Source: an uncultured Sutterella sp. (GTDB taxonomy: Bacteria > Pseudomonadota > Gammaproteobacteria > Burkholderiales > Burkholderiaceae_F). Taken from it: a stretch of DNA of 64,000 bases. Numbering within the stretch: the first letter of the stretch is position 1; the number at the start of each line of letters is the position of its first letter. The notes beneath the pieces are model-generated. The model was not told where the DNA came from and made no database searches. It saw only the letters and a program-made list of their open reading frames with translations. The stretch spans positions 9,033 through 73,032 of the forward strand of contig CAAGAT010000038.1 in assembly GCA_900767875.1 (NCBI GenBank). Reading direction: 5' to 3'. A program made the translations under genes and the position numbers. Shown in pieces: positions 42,701 to 50,801 of this stretch.

Positions 42701-45700
42701 AAAAAGAAGCTTGCGCGGACGCCGTATTGTTGACCATCGCGACCTCAGCGGGACCAACGCACGCGGCGTTTCCACTGAGCACTTTTTTGATGATCAGAAC
42801 ATCGACAGCCAGTCAGACTACATGTACAACTTTATGGCCCGAACTGGTGCCATGCGCATGGATTTCGATTCTGGCGTTGCTGCTCTAAGTCGTCAGCCCA
42901 CTCGTTCGCAAATTCAGATGTTGCAACGCATGGCGGACGAAAACGACTATCTGGCCGTTTCCTACTACACGCCTGATGGACGTATCGTTGATGAGGCCGA
43001 GTGGGATGGTCCGGTTACGCAGAAAAAGATTCGTGAATTTTTCACACAGGCAAGCGAAAAAGCTACCCGTGGCGTGGCCGGCGCTTATGCCTCTATACGA
43101 AAAAATGGCAGAAAGGGCGGCTCTCGATCGGAATCAATTCGCCAGTCTTTGAGCGAAGACAAGCAGCTTGGAGACGCCTTTACGCGCCTTGAAGACAGCG
43201 GTGCGGTTGATGTCGTGGAAACCATCGACGACCTGCCCGAATCCGTTCGAAATCAAATCGACAAGTCGGAAGTTCGAGAGAGCTTGTCGCCCATGAAATC
43301 TGTCGAGGCCAATATTCGCCGCGGCAAGCAAGCCATGGCCAAGGCCTTGGCGGAGAAGACTTCTGTTCACCGAGCCATGTTCCGCACGAGCATGGGCTGG
43401 GTTGATTTCATCTGGGGCGATGAAGGAGGGGAGATTCGAAAGCGTGGATCTCGCCGCGGGGAGAAGGGGCTTTCGCACATTCTTGAGGCTCGCAAGCGCA
43501 AGGATGGTCTGAATGATTCCCAGATCAGGACGCTTCTTGACGATGTTGTAGAAACGATAGCGAAAGGAAAGGAGGCGGCGCGCTACGAGGCGGCCGGCTC
43601 AATCAGAGTTGTGATTTCTCTGTCCGGTGTAGAGGCTCAATTAGTGAAAAACCCCGGCAGCAACTCTTGGTTGCTGACAGGGTTTTACCGAGAATCAGGT
43701 GATCACCGAGTCGGCTCACCTACGACGGCGTCTACATCCCCCTCGCCTACTGGTTCCCGGCACGTCGGGGGAGGAGCTGACTCTCTATCCTCTAGGATTG
43801 ACAGCGAGCGCCATGCCTTAGCAACGGACGCATCCATTGGGCTGGGGGAACGTGCCTCCATGGGGACTACCACCATTGTGACCGAAGAAGGCTTAGAAAT
43901 CAAGCATTCGGACAATGGAGAGGTCCAGGGCATCTACGATCCGTCGACTCGAAAGAGTTACCTGATCGCCTCCAATATCAAGGCTGGTGACGAAAAAGGC
44001 GTGCTTGTCCACGAGGTCGGCGTGCATATGGCTGCCGACAAGACGGGTGGGATGCGCGCCGAGGTGACCCGCGCCGTTCAGATTGTCGTCAACGGTAACG
44101 CCAACGGCAACAGCACGGCCGACCGGGCCCACCGGCGCATGCGTGATGCGGGCCTGATCGACGAGCACGGCAACGTCAGGACGGGGCAGGAAGAGGAGGC
44201 CATGGCCTACCTTGCTGAAGAGGCCCTGACCGACGGGGCCAAGGCGGCGCGCCCGATCCGCGAATGGTTGGCCAACCTCATCAGCAAGGTGCGCGTTTGG
44301 CTCTACAAGCGCGGGCTTTTTGTCGCGGCGGAAAATCTCTCCGATCGCGATCTCGTGGCCATCGCCGTGCAGAACGTGCGCACGATGGCGCAGAACGCTG
44401 CCTTGAGCAGAACTGATGCCGACGGCACTCTGGCCTACGGCAAGCGCTCGGATGATCAGGACGAGGACGCTGAGCCCGTCGACGCCATCGTGCGCCGGCG
44501 CTTCAACGAGGGTAACGGCACCTGGGGCTTCAAACGAGACGAGCTCGGAAACCTCAAGTTCGGTGCGGGCGAGTGGGCATACAACCACATGGCAAGCGCA
44601 ACTCACGCCGTTTTCTCTGCGATCGATCGAGCATCCGGACATAAGTTCAATCTCAATTTGGCGCCCAAGGAGTTCCGTCAGGCATTCCGCCGATACCGCG
44701 CAAGCATCGACAACGCGCGCAGCGACATCGCCTCCGTGGCAGAGGCGATGCAGACGATGAGCGCCGAAGAGCGACGCCTTGTCTCGGATGTCGTCGAGAA
44801 GATGGTTGCCCCTGGCGTAAATCCTCCCGAGCACGTCGTTCAGGTGGCCGCGGCTATCCAGAACCTGATGGATGCGCAGACCGACGAACTCATCCGCCTG
44901 GGGCTGCTCACGCAAGAGACGGCCGAGCGTTGGCGCGGGCAATACCTGCCGCGCGTCTACTTGAAGCAAACAGAGCTCTTCGACGAGGCCAAGAAAACCT
45001 TCCGGAAGATCTTCGGCACCGGGCACGGCATGAAGGGAAACTTCCTCAAGGGCCGCGGCCTTTTCCGTCCCGTCGTCGGGTTCGATGCCATCGCGCAGCA
45101 CAAGGCCATGGGTTGGGAGATCCGAGATCCGAATTGGTCCGACGCGCAGGGCGAGCTGGAGTTCGTGGGCGATGGCGCAGAGCCGCGCACGCCCACGGTT
45201 GTGATGTGGCGTGACTTCACGCCCGAGGAGCGCCGCCAGATGGGCGAGAGTCGGGACGCCATGGTTCGCCTCGCTTTGGGTTACATGCAGACGCAGGAAG
45301 ATATTGCGCTTGCCCGCTTCTTTGAGAGCCTTGCGCACGACACGCGCTTCACGTCGTCGACGCCCAATGAAGACTGGGTGAAGGTGCCCGACACGAGCAT
45401 CGGTTCGGGCTCCAACATCAAGCGCTACGGGGCGCTTGCGGGCAAGTGGGTGTCTCCCGAAGTGTGGGCCGAGATTGAGCATCTCAAGGGCGACTCGAGC
45501 AGTGCGTCCCGCTTGGCGCGCTCGCTCATGGCCGCCTGGAAAGAGGGCAAGACCGCGCTCAACCCTGTGGCGCACGTAAATAACACGGCCGGCAACATCA
45601 CTCTCGGGTACTTCTCAGGGGCCCCGACGCTCGATCCGCGCACGTACTTGACGGCCTTCCGCGAAATGAAGGAAGGCGCTAACCTCTTCAAAGAAGCGCA

Positions 45701-46955
45701 GCGCGCGGGTCTGTTCTCGGGCGACTACACGCGCAGTGAAATCCTCGAGATGATTCCGATCGAAGAGATCCAAAAGCAGCTCACAGGGATGCGGCCGGGT
45801 TACGAAAAGATCATCGACCTCTTCATGAACATCGGCTCTCTCGGAGCCCGCAAGCACCTGCGCAGCGCCTACGAGCTTGAGGACATGACCTTCAAGTACA
45901 TCATCTACCGCTACGCCAGGGAGCGCGGCATGAGTGTTGACGACGCCGTGGACTACGCAGGGCGGTTTATCTTCAACTACGACGACCTGCCGTCCGGGGT
46001 CCGCAAGGTGCGCGATTCGCTTCTTCCGTTCTTCTCGTGGACGTACAAGGCGATTCCGATTCTGCTGCACACGGCGATGGTCTACCCGCACCGTTTCTTC
46101 GCTCCTGCCGCCATGGTGTTTGCCGTCAACAAGGCGATGTACCTGGCTTTGGCCGCCATGGCAGCGGGCGCCGACGATGATTGGAAGGACATTCTCAAGC
46201 GCGCGGGTGAGATGGAAGATGCAGAACGAGAAGCGCTGCCCGATTACGCTCAGGGGTATTCGATCTTCGGCACGCCAAAGTTCATGAGGGCCTGGAGCAA
46301 CTCGGACGGCACGGCCAACTTCCTTGACATGAGCAGGCTTATGCCGGGCGGCGACATGGCCGACATCAACAATCAGATGGGGGGCTTGCCTTGGATCCAG
46401 CCCTTGATGCCGAACTCCCCGCAGCTCGGGCTCTTCCTTGCCGTCTTCGGAAACAAGGATGCGTTCACGGGCCGCGAAATTGTCGAAAGCACGGACGACT
46501 CGGCAACGGCATTGCGCAAGCGCCTTGGCTATGTGTACCGAAACATTGCCCCGGCTCTGGCCCCCGGCAACTACCACTTCAACCGCCTGGCCGACGCCGT
46601 GGCAGCTGAGACCGGCACGTCCCTGACGGTCGAGCCCTTTGTCGACATTACCGGGCGCGACTGGAACGGGCGACAAATGCAGATGGGCCGGGCCATCGCG
46701 CATACCTTCGGCTTCAAGCTGCGGTCGTTCGACTGGGAGCAGGAGGTGCAGCGCAAGACGCGCACGTTCGTTGGCGAGATTCGCGATAAACAGGGGCAGT
46801 TGCGATACAACGCCAAGGCCAAAGCCCGCGGCGCCATGAGCGAAGAAGCCTTCCGAGACTTCGCGGAGAAAACGGCCGAGGACATCAAGGAGCGCGTCAA
46901 AAAGCTCAGGGAGTTCCAGGACAAGGTCAAGCCCCTGATGGAACCTAGGCCCTGA
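39717..46955 (+). CDS. Giant polyvalent internal virion protein (2412 aa)
   Basis: Largest gene of the window, 11% of it. Domains by reading: helical N-terminus with small membrane-like Gly/Ala segments (1-330); DdrB/ParB-like domain of polyvalent proteins (about 400-790; SFTTPEGQRVVLQNRNRN ... AVAGNGRVAGITEAYRRGNA); Q/R-rich linker; uncharacterised segment (970-1120); PBECR-type nuclease domain (about 1163-1328; KGLSHILEARKRKDG ... WLLTGFYRES); a peptidase-like segment with HEVGVH at 1432-1437; and a long C-terminal domain (1600-2330) with aromatic and membrane-active helices (LLPFFSWTYKAIPILLHTAM). Probably ejected with the DNA to protect it and attack host targets. Domain names follow the polyvalent-protein literature and need confirmation. 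Confidence 0.85.
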   Translation: MSQIDDLISRIDAQKRASRMPSVDEMSDRVLAERGPGILKGAKDFAASAAIGLGNIPKAVSQIGEMATGSAKPLAMATIIMEDMQDRARENAVSDETLAQQRMISRIINDPNKGWWDVVKAVPEYPAGALSQLAESLSSFLVPAGAGAGAARGAVMLGRALSPTAGVVAKALTNPRAAQMAGVVGTNALMNAGDTFSSNREGELSDRYLGAGAAGALSLLAGALTGGGAEKALSDVLLGRGMAQGAAANSVAGRILQNVGGISKTAGKEGVQEYPEEFGQSVGSDIANAEDIDVGKAHRQGTYGGMLGALSGGGIGAMQAALRGQNPMSSAPSSEPAPAPQAAETSADNSVKAAEKAAARLEALTREVRKTTPADPSAPVEHAQPQPQPQAQDTAASSGSFTTPEGQRVVLQNRNRNTPASIQQVNAIAGNPDYMRVAPTHDFGSGAPVVAYGSVPTEQLGRQDVSVTSDGERIPVQYAVVESDTVLTSNFVNGATNTAYESAPATRMRAVAGNGRVAGITEAYRRGNAAQYKAELEADAPNLGIDPAVVQRMRAPVLVRVMPADRVRPDIGDVSNTSGNLSLNAVETAANDVNRIDFERVRFSDEGDITRDSVVDFVRQMPLAEQNNLIDDRSGDPSIQAYQRFANALFKKAYGDDDLVRLVAQAADPEVRNIVKALSQAAGKMARLEGLGDLDIRDLVKQAAQMAVNARRQGVKLSTLAQQDDIGIDPDTRAIVDVFVQNAQSAKAMTRILEAAADFAYSQAHADDMFSDGHVATRQDVLNAVREENRATQERREARRAAAGAAANRQQPAWRQQILGDQPAGPQNLAESAGRELAQENVQRQPDRASADNGRPADASGAQEEFNLTGQTEEEAQTEAARIEQIARDEQQAQLDAQAQQRRGRIAREERQAADRAADDFSLTDDTVSAEDAVSGQQGLRFSRSTGAWKADTDLVSGIKAFFGTTWDPHESGYMMQDGDMLNMSGSHEVADDRAKRSLRGRRIVDHRDLSGTNARGVSTEHFFDDQNIDSQSDYMYNFMARTGAMRMDFDSGVAALSRQPTRSQIQMLQRMADENDYLAVSYYTPDGRIVDEAEWDGPVTQKKIREFFTQASEKATRGVAGAYASIRKNGRKGGSRSESIRQSLSEDKQLGDAFTRLEDSGAVDVVETIDDLPESVRNQIDKSEVRESLSPMKSVEANIRRGKQAMAKALAEKTSVHRAMFRTSMGWVDFIWGDEGGEIRKRGSRRGEKGLSHILEARKRKDGLNDSQIRTLLDDVVETIAKGKEAARYEAAGSIRVVISLSGVEAQLVKNPGSNSWLLTGFYRESGDHRVGSPTTASTSPSPTGSRHVGGGADSLSSRIDSERHALATDASIGLGERASMGTTTIVTEEGLEIKHSDNGEVQGIYDPSTRKSYLIASNIKAGDEKGVLVHEVGVHMAADKTGGMRAEVTRAVQIVVNGNANGNSTADRAHRRMRDAGLIDEHGNVRTGQEEEAMAYLAEEALTDGAKAARPIREWLANLISKVRVWLYKRGLFVAAENLSDRDLVAIAVQNVRTMAQNAALSRTDADGTLAYGKRSDDQDEDAEPVDAIVRRRFNEGNGTWGFKRDELGNLKFGAGEWAYNHMASATHAVFSAIDRASGHKFNLNLAPKEFRQAFRRYRASIDNARSDIASVAEAMQTMSAEERRLVSDVVEKMVAPGVNPPEHVVQVAAAIQNLMDAQTDELIRLGLLTQETAERWRGQYLPRVYLKQTELFDEAKKTFRKIFGTGHGMKGNFLKGRGLFRPVVGFDAIAQHKAMGWEIRDPNWSDAQGELEFVGDGAEPRTPTVVMWRDFTPEERRQMGESRDAMVRLALGYMQTQEDIALARFFESLAHDTRFTSSTPNEDWVKVPDTSIGSGSNIKRYGALAGKWVSPEVWAEIEHLKGDSSSASRLARSLMAAWKEGKTALNPVAHVNNTAGNITLGYFSGAPTLDPRTYLTAFREMKEGANLFKEAQRAGLFSGDYTRSEILEMIPIEEIQKQLTGMRPGYEKIIDLFMNIGSLGARKHLRSAYELEDMTFKYIIYRYARERGMSVDDAVDYAGRFIFNYDDLPSGVRKVRDSLLPFFSWTYKAIPILLHTAMVYPHRFFAPAAMVFAVNKAMYLALAAMAAGADDDWKDILKRAGEMEDAEREALPDYAQGYSIFGTPKFMRAWSNSDGTANFLDMSRLMPGGDMADINNQMGGLPWIQPLMPNSPQLGLFLAVFGNKDAFTGREIVESTDDSATALRKRLGYVYRNIAPALAPGNYHFNRLADAVAAETGTSLTVEPFVDITGRDWNGRQMQMGRAIAHTFGFKLRSFDWEQEVQRKTRTFVGEIRDKQGQLRYNAKAKARGAMSEEAFRDFAEKTAEDIKERVKKLREFQDKVKPLMEPRP

Positions 46956-46975
46956 CGATTCTCCAAAACCGCTTT

Positions 46976-47012
46976 GCTCCTGCTGTACCTTACTGAGCAG
47001 GAGCTTTTTTTT
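46976..47012 (+). terminator. Terminator after the giant gene
   Basis: GCTCCTGCT, 11-nt loop, AGCAGGAGC, then eight T. It ends the structural operon; the lysis-side genes then need their own promoter or read-through. Confidence 0.9.
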
Positions 47013-47028
47013 CTGCCCGAGGTTTTCC

Positions 47029-47766
47029 ATGGAATTTGAGCTTTACCAAAAAATCGACACGGACGGGTACTGGATGAGGGAAGCGAAGTTCTTCCTGCAG
47101 CCCGACTGCTATCCGTCCGATCGGATGATCGCCGAGCCGCTTCCTGACGGCGCGGACACTGCCGCCAACTTTTACAAGTGGGATGGCGCGGCCTGGGTTG
47201 TCGAACCTAAGCCCACGACTGCAGCGGATCTTGTCGGCGTAGCTGTGTCGCACAAATCTCAGACCAAGCACGACCAGGAAATGCGCCGCATCGTCCAGGA
47301 GCTTGGCAACCAGGACGGATACCGCATCACGCGCGGCGAAAATCTTGAGTGGATCGTCGAAAAGATTCCCGAGCCCACGCTCGAGGAAGTGAAGGCCAAG
47401 AAAACGGAAGAGCTCAACAGCGCATTCCTGGCCTGGTACGAGACGGGCGCTACGGTGACGTCGTCCCTGGGCTTTGTCGCTGACTCTGACTCGCGCGCGA
47501 TGATGGACGTCGCAGGGCTCGTGACTTCGCTTGAAGCGCAGCCAGCCGAGACGCGTGCCTCCGTGGAATTCATGGATGCCGACAACCTGACGCACGAGCT
47601 CACGCTTGAGCAACTCAAGACCCTCCAGGTTGAAATCATCCAGAACGGCCAGGCGGCCTACGCGCAGAAGTGGGCGTACCGCACGAAGATCGACCAAGCG
47701 CAGGACGTGGCGGCCGTCGAGGCCATTGACATCACGTTCGTCGGCGAAAGCTATGCGGCATCCTGA
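47029..47766 (+). CDS. DUF4376-type tail protein/fibre assembly protein
   Basis: 245 residues. N-terminal half like fibre-assembly proteins (FYKWDGAAWVVEPKPTTAAD). C-terminal half is the DUF4376 pattern (SAFLAWYETGATVTSSLGFV ADSDSRAMMDVAGLV ... EFMDADNLTHELTLEQLKTL), common in phage tail-fibre-associated proteins. Confidence 0.75.
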   Translation: MEFELYQKIDTDGYWMREAKFFLQPDCYPSDRMIAEPLPDGADTAANFYKWDGAAWVVEPKPTTAADLVGVAVSHKSQTKHDQEMRRIVQELGNQDGYRITRGENLEWIVEKIPEPTLEEVKAKKTEELNSAFLAWYETGATVTSSLGFVADSDSRAMMDVAGLVTSLEAQPAETRASVEFMDADNLTHELTLEQLKTLQVEIIQNGQAAYAQKWAYRTKIDQAQDVAAVEAIDITFVGESYAAS

Positions 47767-48007
47767 CGCGTTCCAGTTCCTCGTGGCAGTCGATCAACTC
47801 GTCAATACGGTTTTTGGCGGCTATGCAGACGAGACGATTTCGAGCCGGTCGCACCGTGCGTATGTGTCCGGTAAGCGCAAGTGGACGAGGAACCTCATCA
47901 ACGCGATCTTCTTTCTTCAGCAAGATCACTGCCGCGAGGCATATGAGGCAGAAATTGAGCGCACGCAGCTGCCGCCGCAGATGCGTGAGCAGGAGAGTGG
48001 AAAATGA
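47753..48007 (+). CDS. Conserved small phage protein of the lysis region
   Basis: 84 residues. VDQLVNTVFGGYADETISSR SHRAYVSGKRKW ... FFLQQDHCREAYEAEIERTQ LPP matches a family found beside holins in many proteobacterial prophages (GGxxDETxSSR, DHCxxAYE). Function unknown. Overlaps genes on both sides. Confidence 0.75.
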   Translation: MRHPDAFQFLVAVDQLVNTVFGGYADETISSRSHRAYVSGKRKWTRNLINAIFFLQQDHCREAYEAEIERTQLPPQMREQESGK

Positions 48008-48225
48008 GCGAAGACATCAAGACTGAGATTAAACAGGCCATGGAAGAAGTGGTTGCCAGGGCCGACGCCGAGCTTGACGCCAAAAAGGACGAGTGGGCTA
48101 TGCTTGCCCGGGAGGATCCCGATGCGGCGCGGCGGCAGTTGCGCACGGTGTGGGGCGTGTTCGCCGGTATTGCTCTGATTGCTGGATTCTGCCTTGGCAT
48201 CGCTTTCGACAAGCTCATACTCTGA
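48004..48225 (+). CDS. Small single-pass membrane protein (73 aa)
   Basis: Acidic coiled N-terminus and a C-terminal transmembrane helix (TVWGVFAGIALIAGFCLGIA). GGAG before the ATG. Between a conserved lysis-region gene and the holin; could be a holin regulator. Confidence 0.62.
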   Translation: MSEDIKTEIKQAMEEVVARADAELDAKKDEWAMLAREDPDAARRQLRTVWGVFAGIALIAGFCLGIAFDKLIL

Positions 48226-48235
48226 GAGAGCAGAC

Positions 48236-48733
48236 GTGCTCCAGCGCATCGCCGACTTTTGCGCCACGCAGTCCGCGGCCTCGATCACGATTTGCGGAAG
48301 TGGGCTCGGTGTTGTTTGGGGCCTGGTCTTCGACGACAAGATTGCGCCGCTCGTGTGGTGGCTGATGGCCTTTGTTGTGCTCGATTTTTTCACGGGCTGG
48401 GCCGCTGCCGTCAAGACGAATTCTTTTACGTCCAGAAGGCTCGGAGAAGAGATCTTTAGGAAATTCCTGATTTTCGTCATCTGTGCGGCGGCGCACGGGA
48501 TCGACGTGTTTTTTCATCCTGTCATCGGGGTGTCGATCTTCCAAAGCATGGTGCTCTGTATGTACGGTCTTGGGGAGTTTGCGTCGATTCTTGAGAACCT
48601 TGAGAAGGCGGGCTACGGCGCCAGCATCCCGCCGATCCTGCGGCGTCTGATCGGGGCGCTCAACCACAGGTTGGAAGAAACGGTGGAGCGGGTTGTCGGA
48701 GAAGAAGGTGAGATAGGGGAAGGCAAGAAGTAG
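48236..48733 (+). CDS. Phage holin
   Basis: 165 residues from the GTG at 48236 (GAGAGAG upstream). Three to four hydrophobic segments (LVWWLMAFVVLDFFTGWAAA, then KFLIFVICAAAHGIDVFF, SIFQSMVLCMYGLGEF) and the DFFTGWAAAVKTNSFTSRR motif of the phi-LC3/Holin_4 family. Makes membrane lesions that let the lysozyme out. Confidence 0.82.
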   Translation: MLQRIADFCATQSAASITICGSGLGVVWGLVFDDKIAPLVWWLMAFVVLDFFTGWAAAVKTNSFTSRRLGEEIFRKFLIFVICAAAHGIDVFFHPVIGVSIFQSMVLCMYGLGEFASILENLEKAGYGASIPPILRRLIGALNHRLEETVERVVGEEGEIGEGKK

Positions 48734-48747
48734 GGATTAAAGCAAAA

Positions 48748-48771
48748 CCCCGACTGCTGGAGCAGCCGGGG
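48748..48771 (+). terminator. Hairpin between holin and lysozyme genes
   Basis: CCCCG(A)CTG / CAG(C)CGGGG with a CTGGAG loop, followed only by CTTCAA, so it is a weak terminator or an RNA-stability element. Confidence 0.4.
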
Positions 48772-48801
48772 CTTCAAAGATATGGCAGTTAGGAATTTGC
48801 C

Positions 48802-49290
48802 ATGGGTGGGATTTTATCAGCTTTACGAATGGGTGATTTGATGAAGGATAACTTTGGCACATTCGATCCTGCTGTCGCTGTGGACTTCGTGAAGAAATTC
48901 GAGGGCTGCAAGCTTGAAGCGTATCGATGCCCGGCCGGCGTTTGGACCATCGGCGTGGGCCATACCGAGGGCGTGCAGTCGGGCGATACGATCACCCAGG
49001 CCGAGGCCGACAAGCTGCTAGAGGGCGATCTGCGCAAGATCGCTGCGGCGCTCAACCCGTATGTCAACGTGCCGGTCACCAAGGGCATGTACATCGCGCT
49101 GATCTCTCTGGCCTTCAACGTGGGCCCTGCCGCGGTAAAGAAGAGCACGCTGCTGCTACGCCTTAACCACGGCGACTACGCCGCAGCCGCGGACGAATTC
49201 CCCAAATGGTCCTTCGCCAATGGCGTCCTGATGTCGGGCTTGAAGAGGCGCCGCCAGGCAGAGCGCGAGCTCTTCGAGAAGGATCTTTAA
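48802..49290 (+). CDS. Phage endolysin, glycoside hydrolase family 24 lysozyme
   Basis: 162 residues. FEGCKLEAYRCPAGVWTIGV GHTEG contains the T4-type active site E-x8-(D/C)-x5-T, here with Cys in the middle position, as in some phage lysozymes. ITQAEADKLLEGDL and LISLAFNVGPAAVKKST complete the fold. No signal peptide or N-terminal membrane anchor is seen, so export depends on the holin. Starts at 48802 (AGGA upstream) or 48841. Confidence 0.92.
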   Translation: MGGILSALRMGDLMKDNFGTFDPAVAVDFVKKFEGCKLEAYRCPAGVWTIGVGHTEGVQSGDTITQAEADKLLEGDLRKIAAALNPYVNVPVTKGMYIALISLAFNVGPAAVKKSTLLLRLNHGDYAAAADEFPKWSFANGVLMSGLKRRRQAERELFEKDL

Positions 49291-49322
49291 CGAAGAAGCC
49301 ACAGGGAGCGGAAAAACTACCC

Positions 49323-49415
49323 TTGGCCACCCGCTGCGCCATATGGTGGCCGTTCATTGGAGGCACCATTTACCTGGCCCTGTTGCTCATTGAGCAGGCG
49401 CGGGCCGTGTTGTAA
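49323..49415 (+). CDS. Possible small membrane protein (30 aa)
   Basis: TTG start, LATRCAIWWPFIGGTIYLAL then LLIEQARAVL, one membrane helix. GGGAGCGG lies 12 nt upstream. Short and non-ATG, so uncertain. Confidence 0.35.
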   Translation: MATRCAIWWPFIGGTIYLALLLIEQARAVL

Positions 49416-49492
49416 GAGGATAATTGAGGCCAGCAAAAACCCGACGGATCTGCGAAATCCGTCGGGCGATCAACCAGTTTGCGGAGGTGGTT

Positions 49493-49840
49493 GTGGCTGG
49501 CATTTTAAAGGTTATTGTCGAGAAAATCATGGACGCGGCACTTACGGACCAAGGGATAAAAGGGGCTTTGGCTCAGCTGTTGCTCTTTGTGCTCGGTGCC
49601 TGCGTGGCCGAGCTGATGCTGTATGTCATTGGCATGCAGCAGTTTCGGCGTGACACAGGGGTAATCTTTACGCTCCTGTGCGGCGTGAACATTCTCGTCT
49701 TGCAGGTCCTTCCGGTGAAGAACCCTCGATTTTGGCTCAGCATTGTTTATGTGCTCGTGTTTGTTGTTGGGGTTCTGAGCCTGGCGTACAGAGTGGTGAC
49801 CGGAAACTGGGCCCCCATCATTCCGGAGTACGTTCCTTGA
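49493..49840 (+). CDS. Phage membrane protein, second holin-like
   Basis: 115 residues from the GTG at 49493, which has GGAGG 7 nt upstream. Three transmembrane helices (LAQLLLFVLGACVAELMLYV IG; GVIFTLLCGVNILVLQVLPV; FWLSIVYVLVFVVGVLSLAY). Just upstream, an 11-bp hairpin (CCCGACGGAT/ATCCGTCGGG) may regulate it. Possibly an antiholin or second holin. A TTG at 49424 is an alternative start. Confidence 0.65.
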   Translation: MAGILKVIVEKIMDAALTDQGIKGALAQLLLFVLGACVAELMLYVIGMQQFRRDTGVIFTLLCGVNILVLQVLPVKNPRFWLSIVYVLVFVVGVLSLAYRVVTGNWAPIIPEYVP

Positions 49841-50286
49841 TGAGTTGGCTTAAGGCGGCTGGTGCGGCCCTGGCGGTGGCTATTGTCTTCTTCTCCGGCT
49901 ACCGCTACGCGGCGGCCCTATACAGCGAGGATATTGCGCAGATGCGCGAGCAGGCCGCATTGGCCTTGGCAAAACAGGAGCAGGCACATCGTGAAAAAGA
50001 ACGCAAAAGCGCCCAGGCTCTGGCGGAGGCCTGGGATAAACTCGCTAAAGCTTCCTCTGATACTTCTCTACTGTCTAGTGAGCTTGACCGGGTGCGCAAG
50101 CAAGCCGACGATTATCAGCGCCGACTGTCCGGAGCCGCCGCCGATTCCTGCAGCGCTGAGCGCGAGCGACTCGGAAAGTGCGTCGGACTTCTCCGAGAGG
50201 GTGCGGAGCTATCTGGCGAGGGTGCAGAGCTTTCTGGCAGAATAGCTGCACGCAAGGACGCGCTTCTGCACGTCGTGCGCCCATAG
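49840..50286 (+). CDS. Inner-membrane spanin (Rz-like)
   Basis: 148 residues. N-terminal signal-anchor (AAGAALAVAIVFFSGYRYAA) and a long periplasmic coiled coil (AKQEQAHREKERKSAQALAE). TGATG overlap with the upstream stop. Contains the o-spanin gene in the +1 frame. Together they fuse inner and outer membranes at the end of lysis. Confidence 0.82.
   Translation: MSWLKAAGAALAVAIVFFSGYRYAAALYSEDIAQMREQAALALAKQEQAHREKERKSAQALAEAWDKLAKASSDTSLLSSELDRVRKQADDYQRRLSGAAADSCSAERERLGKCVGLLREGAELSGEGAELSGRIAARKDALLHVVRP
50036..50245 (+). CDS. Outer-membrane lipoprotein spanin (Rz1-like), embedded, non-canonical start
   Basis: Frame +1 inside the i-spanin gene. LPLILLYCLVSLTGCASKP is a lipoprotein signal with lipobox LTGC, followed by the Pro-rich CPEPPPIP and ending at 50245. 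No ATG, GTG or TTG precedes the signal peptide in a suitable place; ATA at 50036 has GGAGG exactly 6 nt upstream, so an AUA start is the best guess (69 residues). A GTG at 49862 would put over 50 basic residues before the signal. Confidence 0.7.
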   Translation: MNSLKLPLILLYCLVSLTGCASKPTIISADCPEPPPIPAALSASDSESASDFSERVRSYLARVQSFLAE

Positions 50287-50300
50287 CCTTTTCAGGGAAA

Positions 50301-50320
50301 GGGGTACTAAAAGGGGGACT
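50301..50320 (+). promoter_or_regulatory. Putative integrase arm-type sites (right)
   Basis: GGGGTACT (50301) and GGGGGACT (50313), separated by AAAA as at the left end (3256-3283). Inside the prophage 50 bp before attR. Confidence 0.45.
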
Positions 50321-50367
50321 GCGCAAGGAATCCATCAGGGTGCCGCTTAAAGACTGAGCGCAAAGCG

Positions 50368-50386
50368 CCTTCTGGGCCTACCAAAA
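50368..50386 (+). other. attR (phage attachment core)
   Basis: Second copy of the 19-bp repeat CCTTCTGGGCCTACCAAAA. Only the last part of the tRNA is duplicated here; no tRNA gene is reconstituted. Confidence 0.93.
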
Positions 50387-50650
50387 ATTTCAACGCTACA
50401 CTCGTTACCCTCGTCAGTGCACCTGCCGGGTTTTGACTGACTTAAGTCCCGGAGTGAGATTCGACGGCGACATTCCCTCAGCCTGCGGTATGCCCGAACC
50501 CGTCCTTCCCACTGATCGCTCCGATATACTTTGACCTGCAACCCGTCTCCTCATGGTAGGCGTAGGTTTGTAACGGTAGCTGTCTCCCCTTAATTGGATT
50601 AGAACCCCATATTTTGTGGGCAAATCATTAAAGAGGTACAGGATTTTGCT
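50387..50650 (+). promoter_or_regulatory. Presumed CRISPR leader region, with possible gene remnant
   Basis: 264 bp between attR and the first repeat. The 75 bp nearest the repeat are AT-rich (TTAATTGGATTAGAACC ... ATTTTGTGGGCAAATCATTAAAG), as leaders are. On the minus strand a stop-free tail ends ...GIPQAEGMSPSNLTPGLKSV KTRQVH, which looks like the C-terminus of a lost gene. No cas gene is present anywhere in the window. Confidence 0.45.
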
Positions 50651-50801
50651 GCCTTCCCCGCGCATGCGGGGGTGTTTCCAGGTACCCTTTTATCTATCTT
50701 GAGCGAGGCCGGCCTTCCCCGCGCATGCGGGGGTGTTTCCGAGGATCGGCGACCAAATCGACGAAAGAACGAGCCTTCCCCGCGCATGCGGGGGTGTTTC
50801 T

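Noticed and set aside
43893..45575. Minus-strand frame of 560 codons opposite the giant gene (also 45615-47030 and 26048-27259)
   Set aside because: Antisense frames kept open by GC-rich third codon positions; composition is not protein-like and there is no start context.
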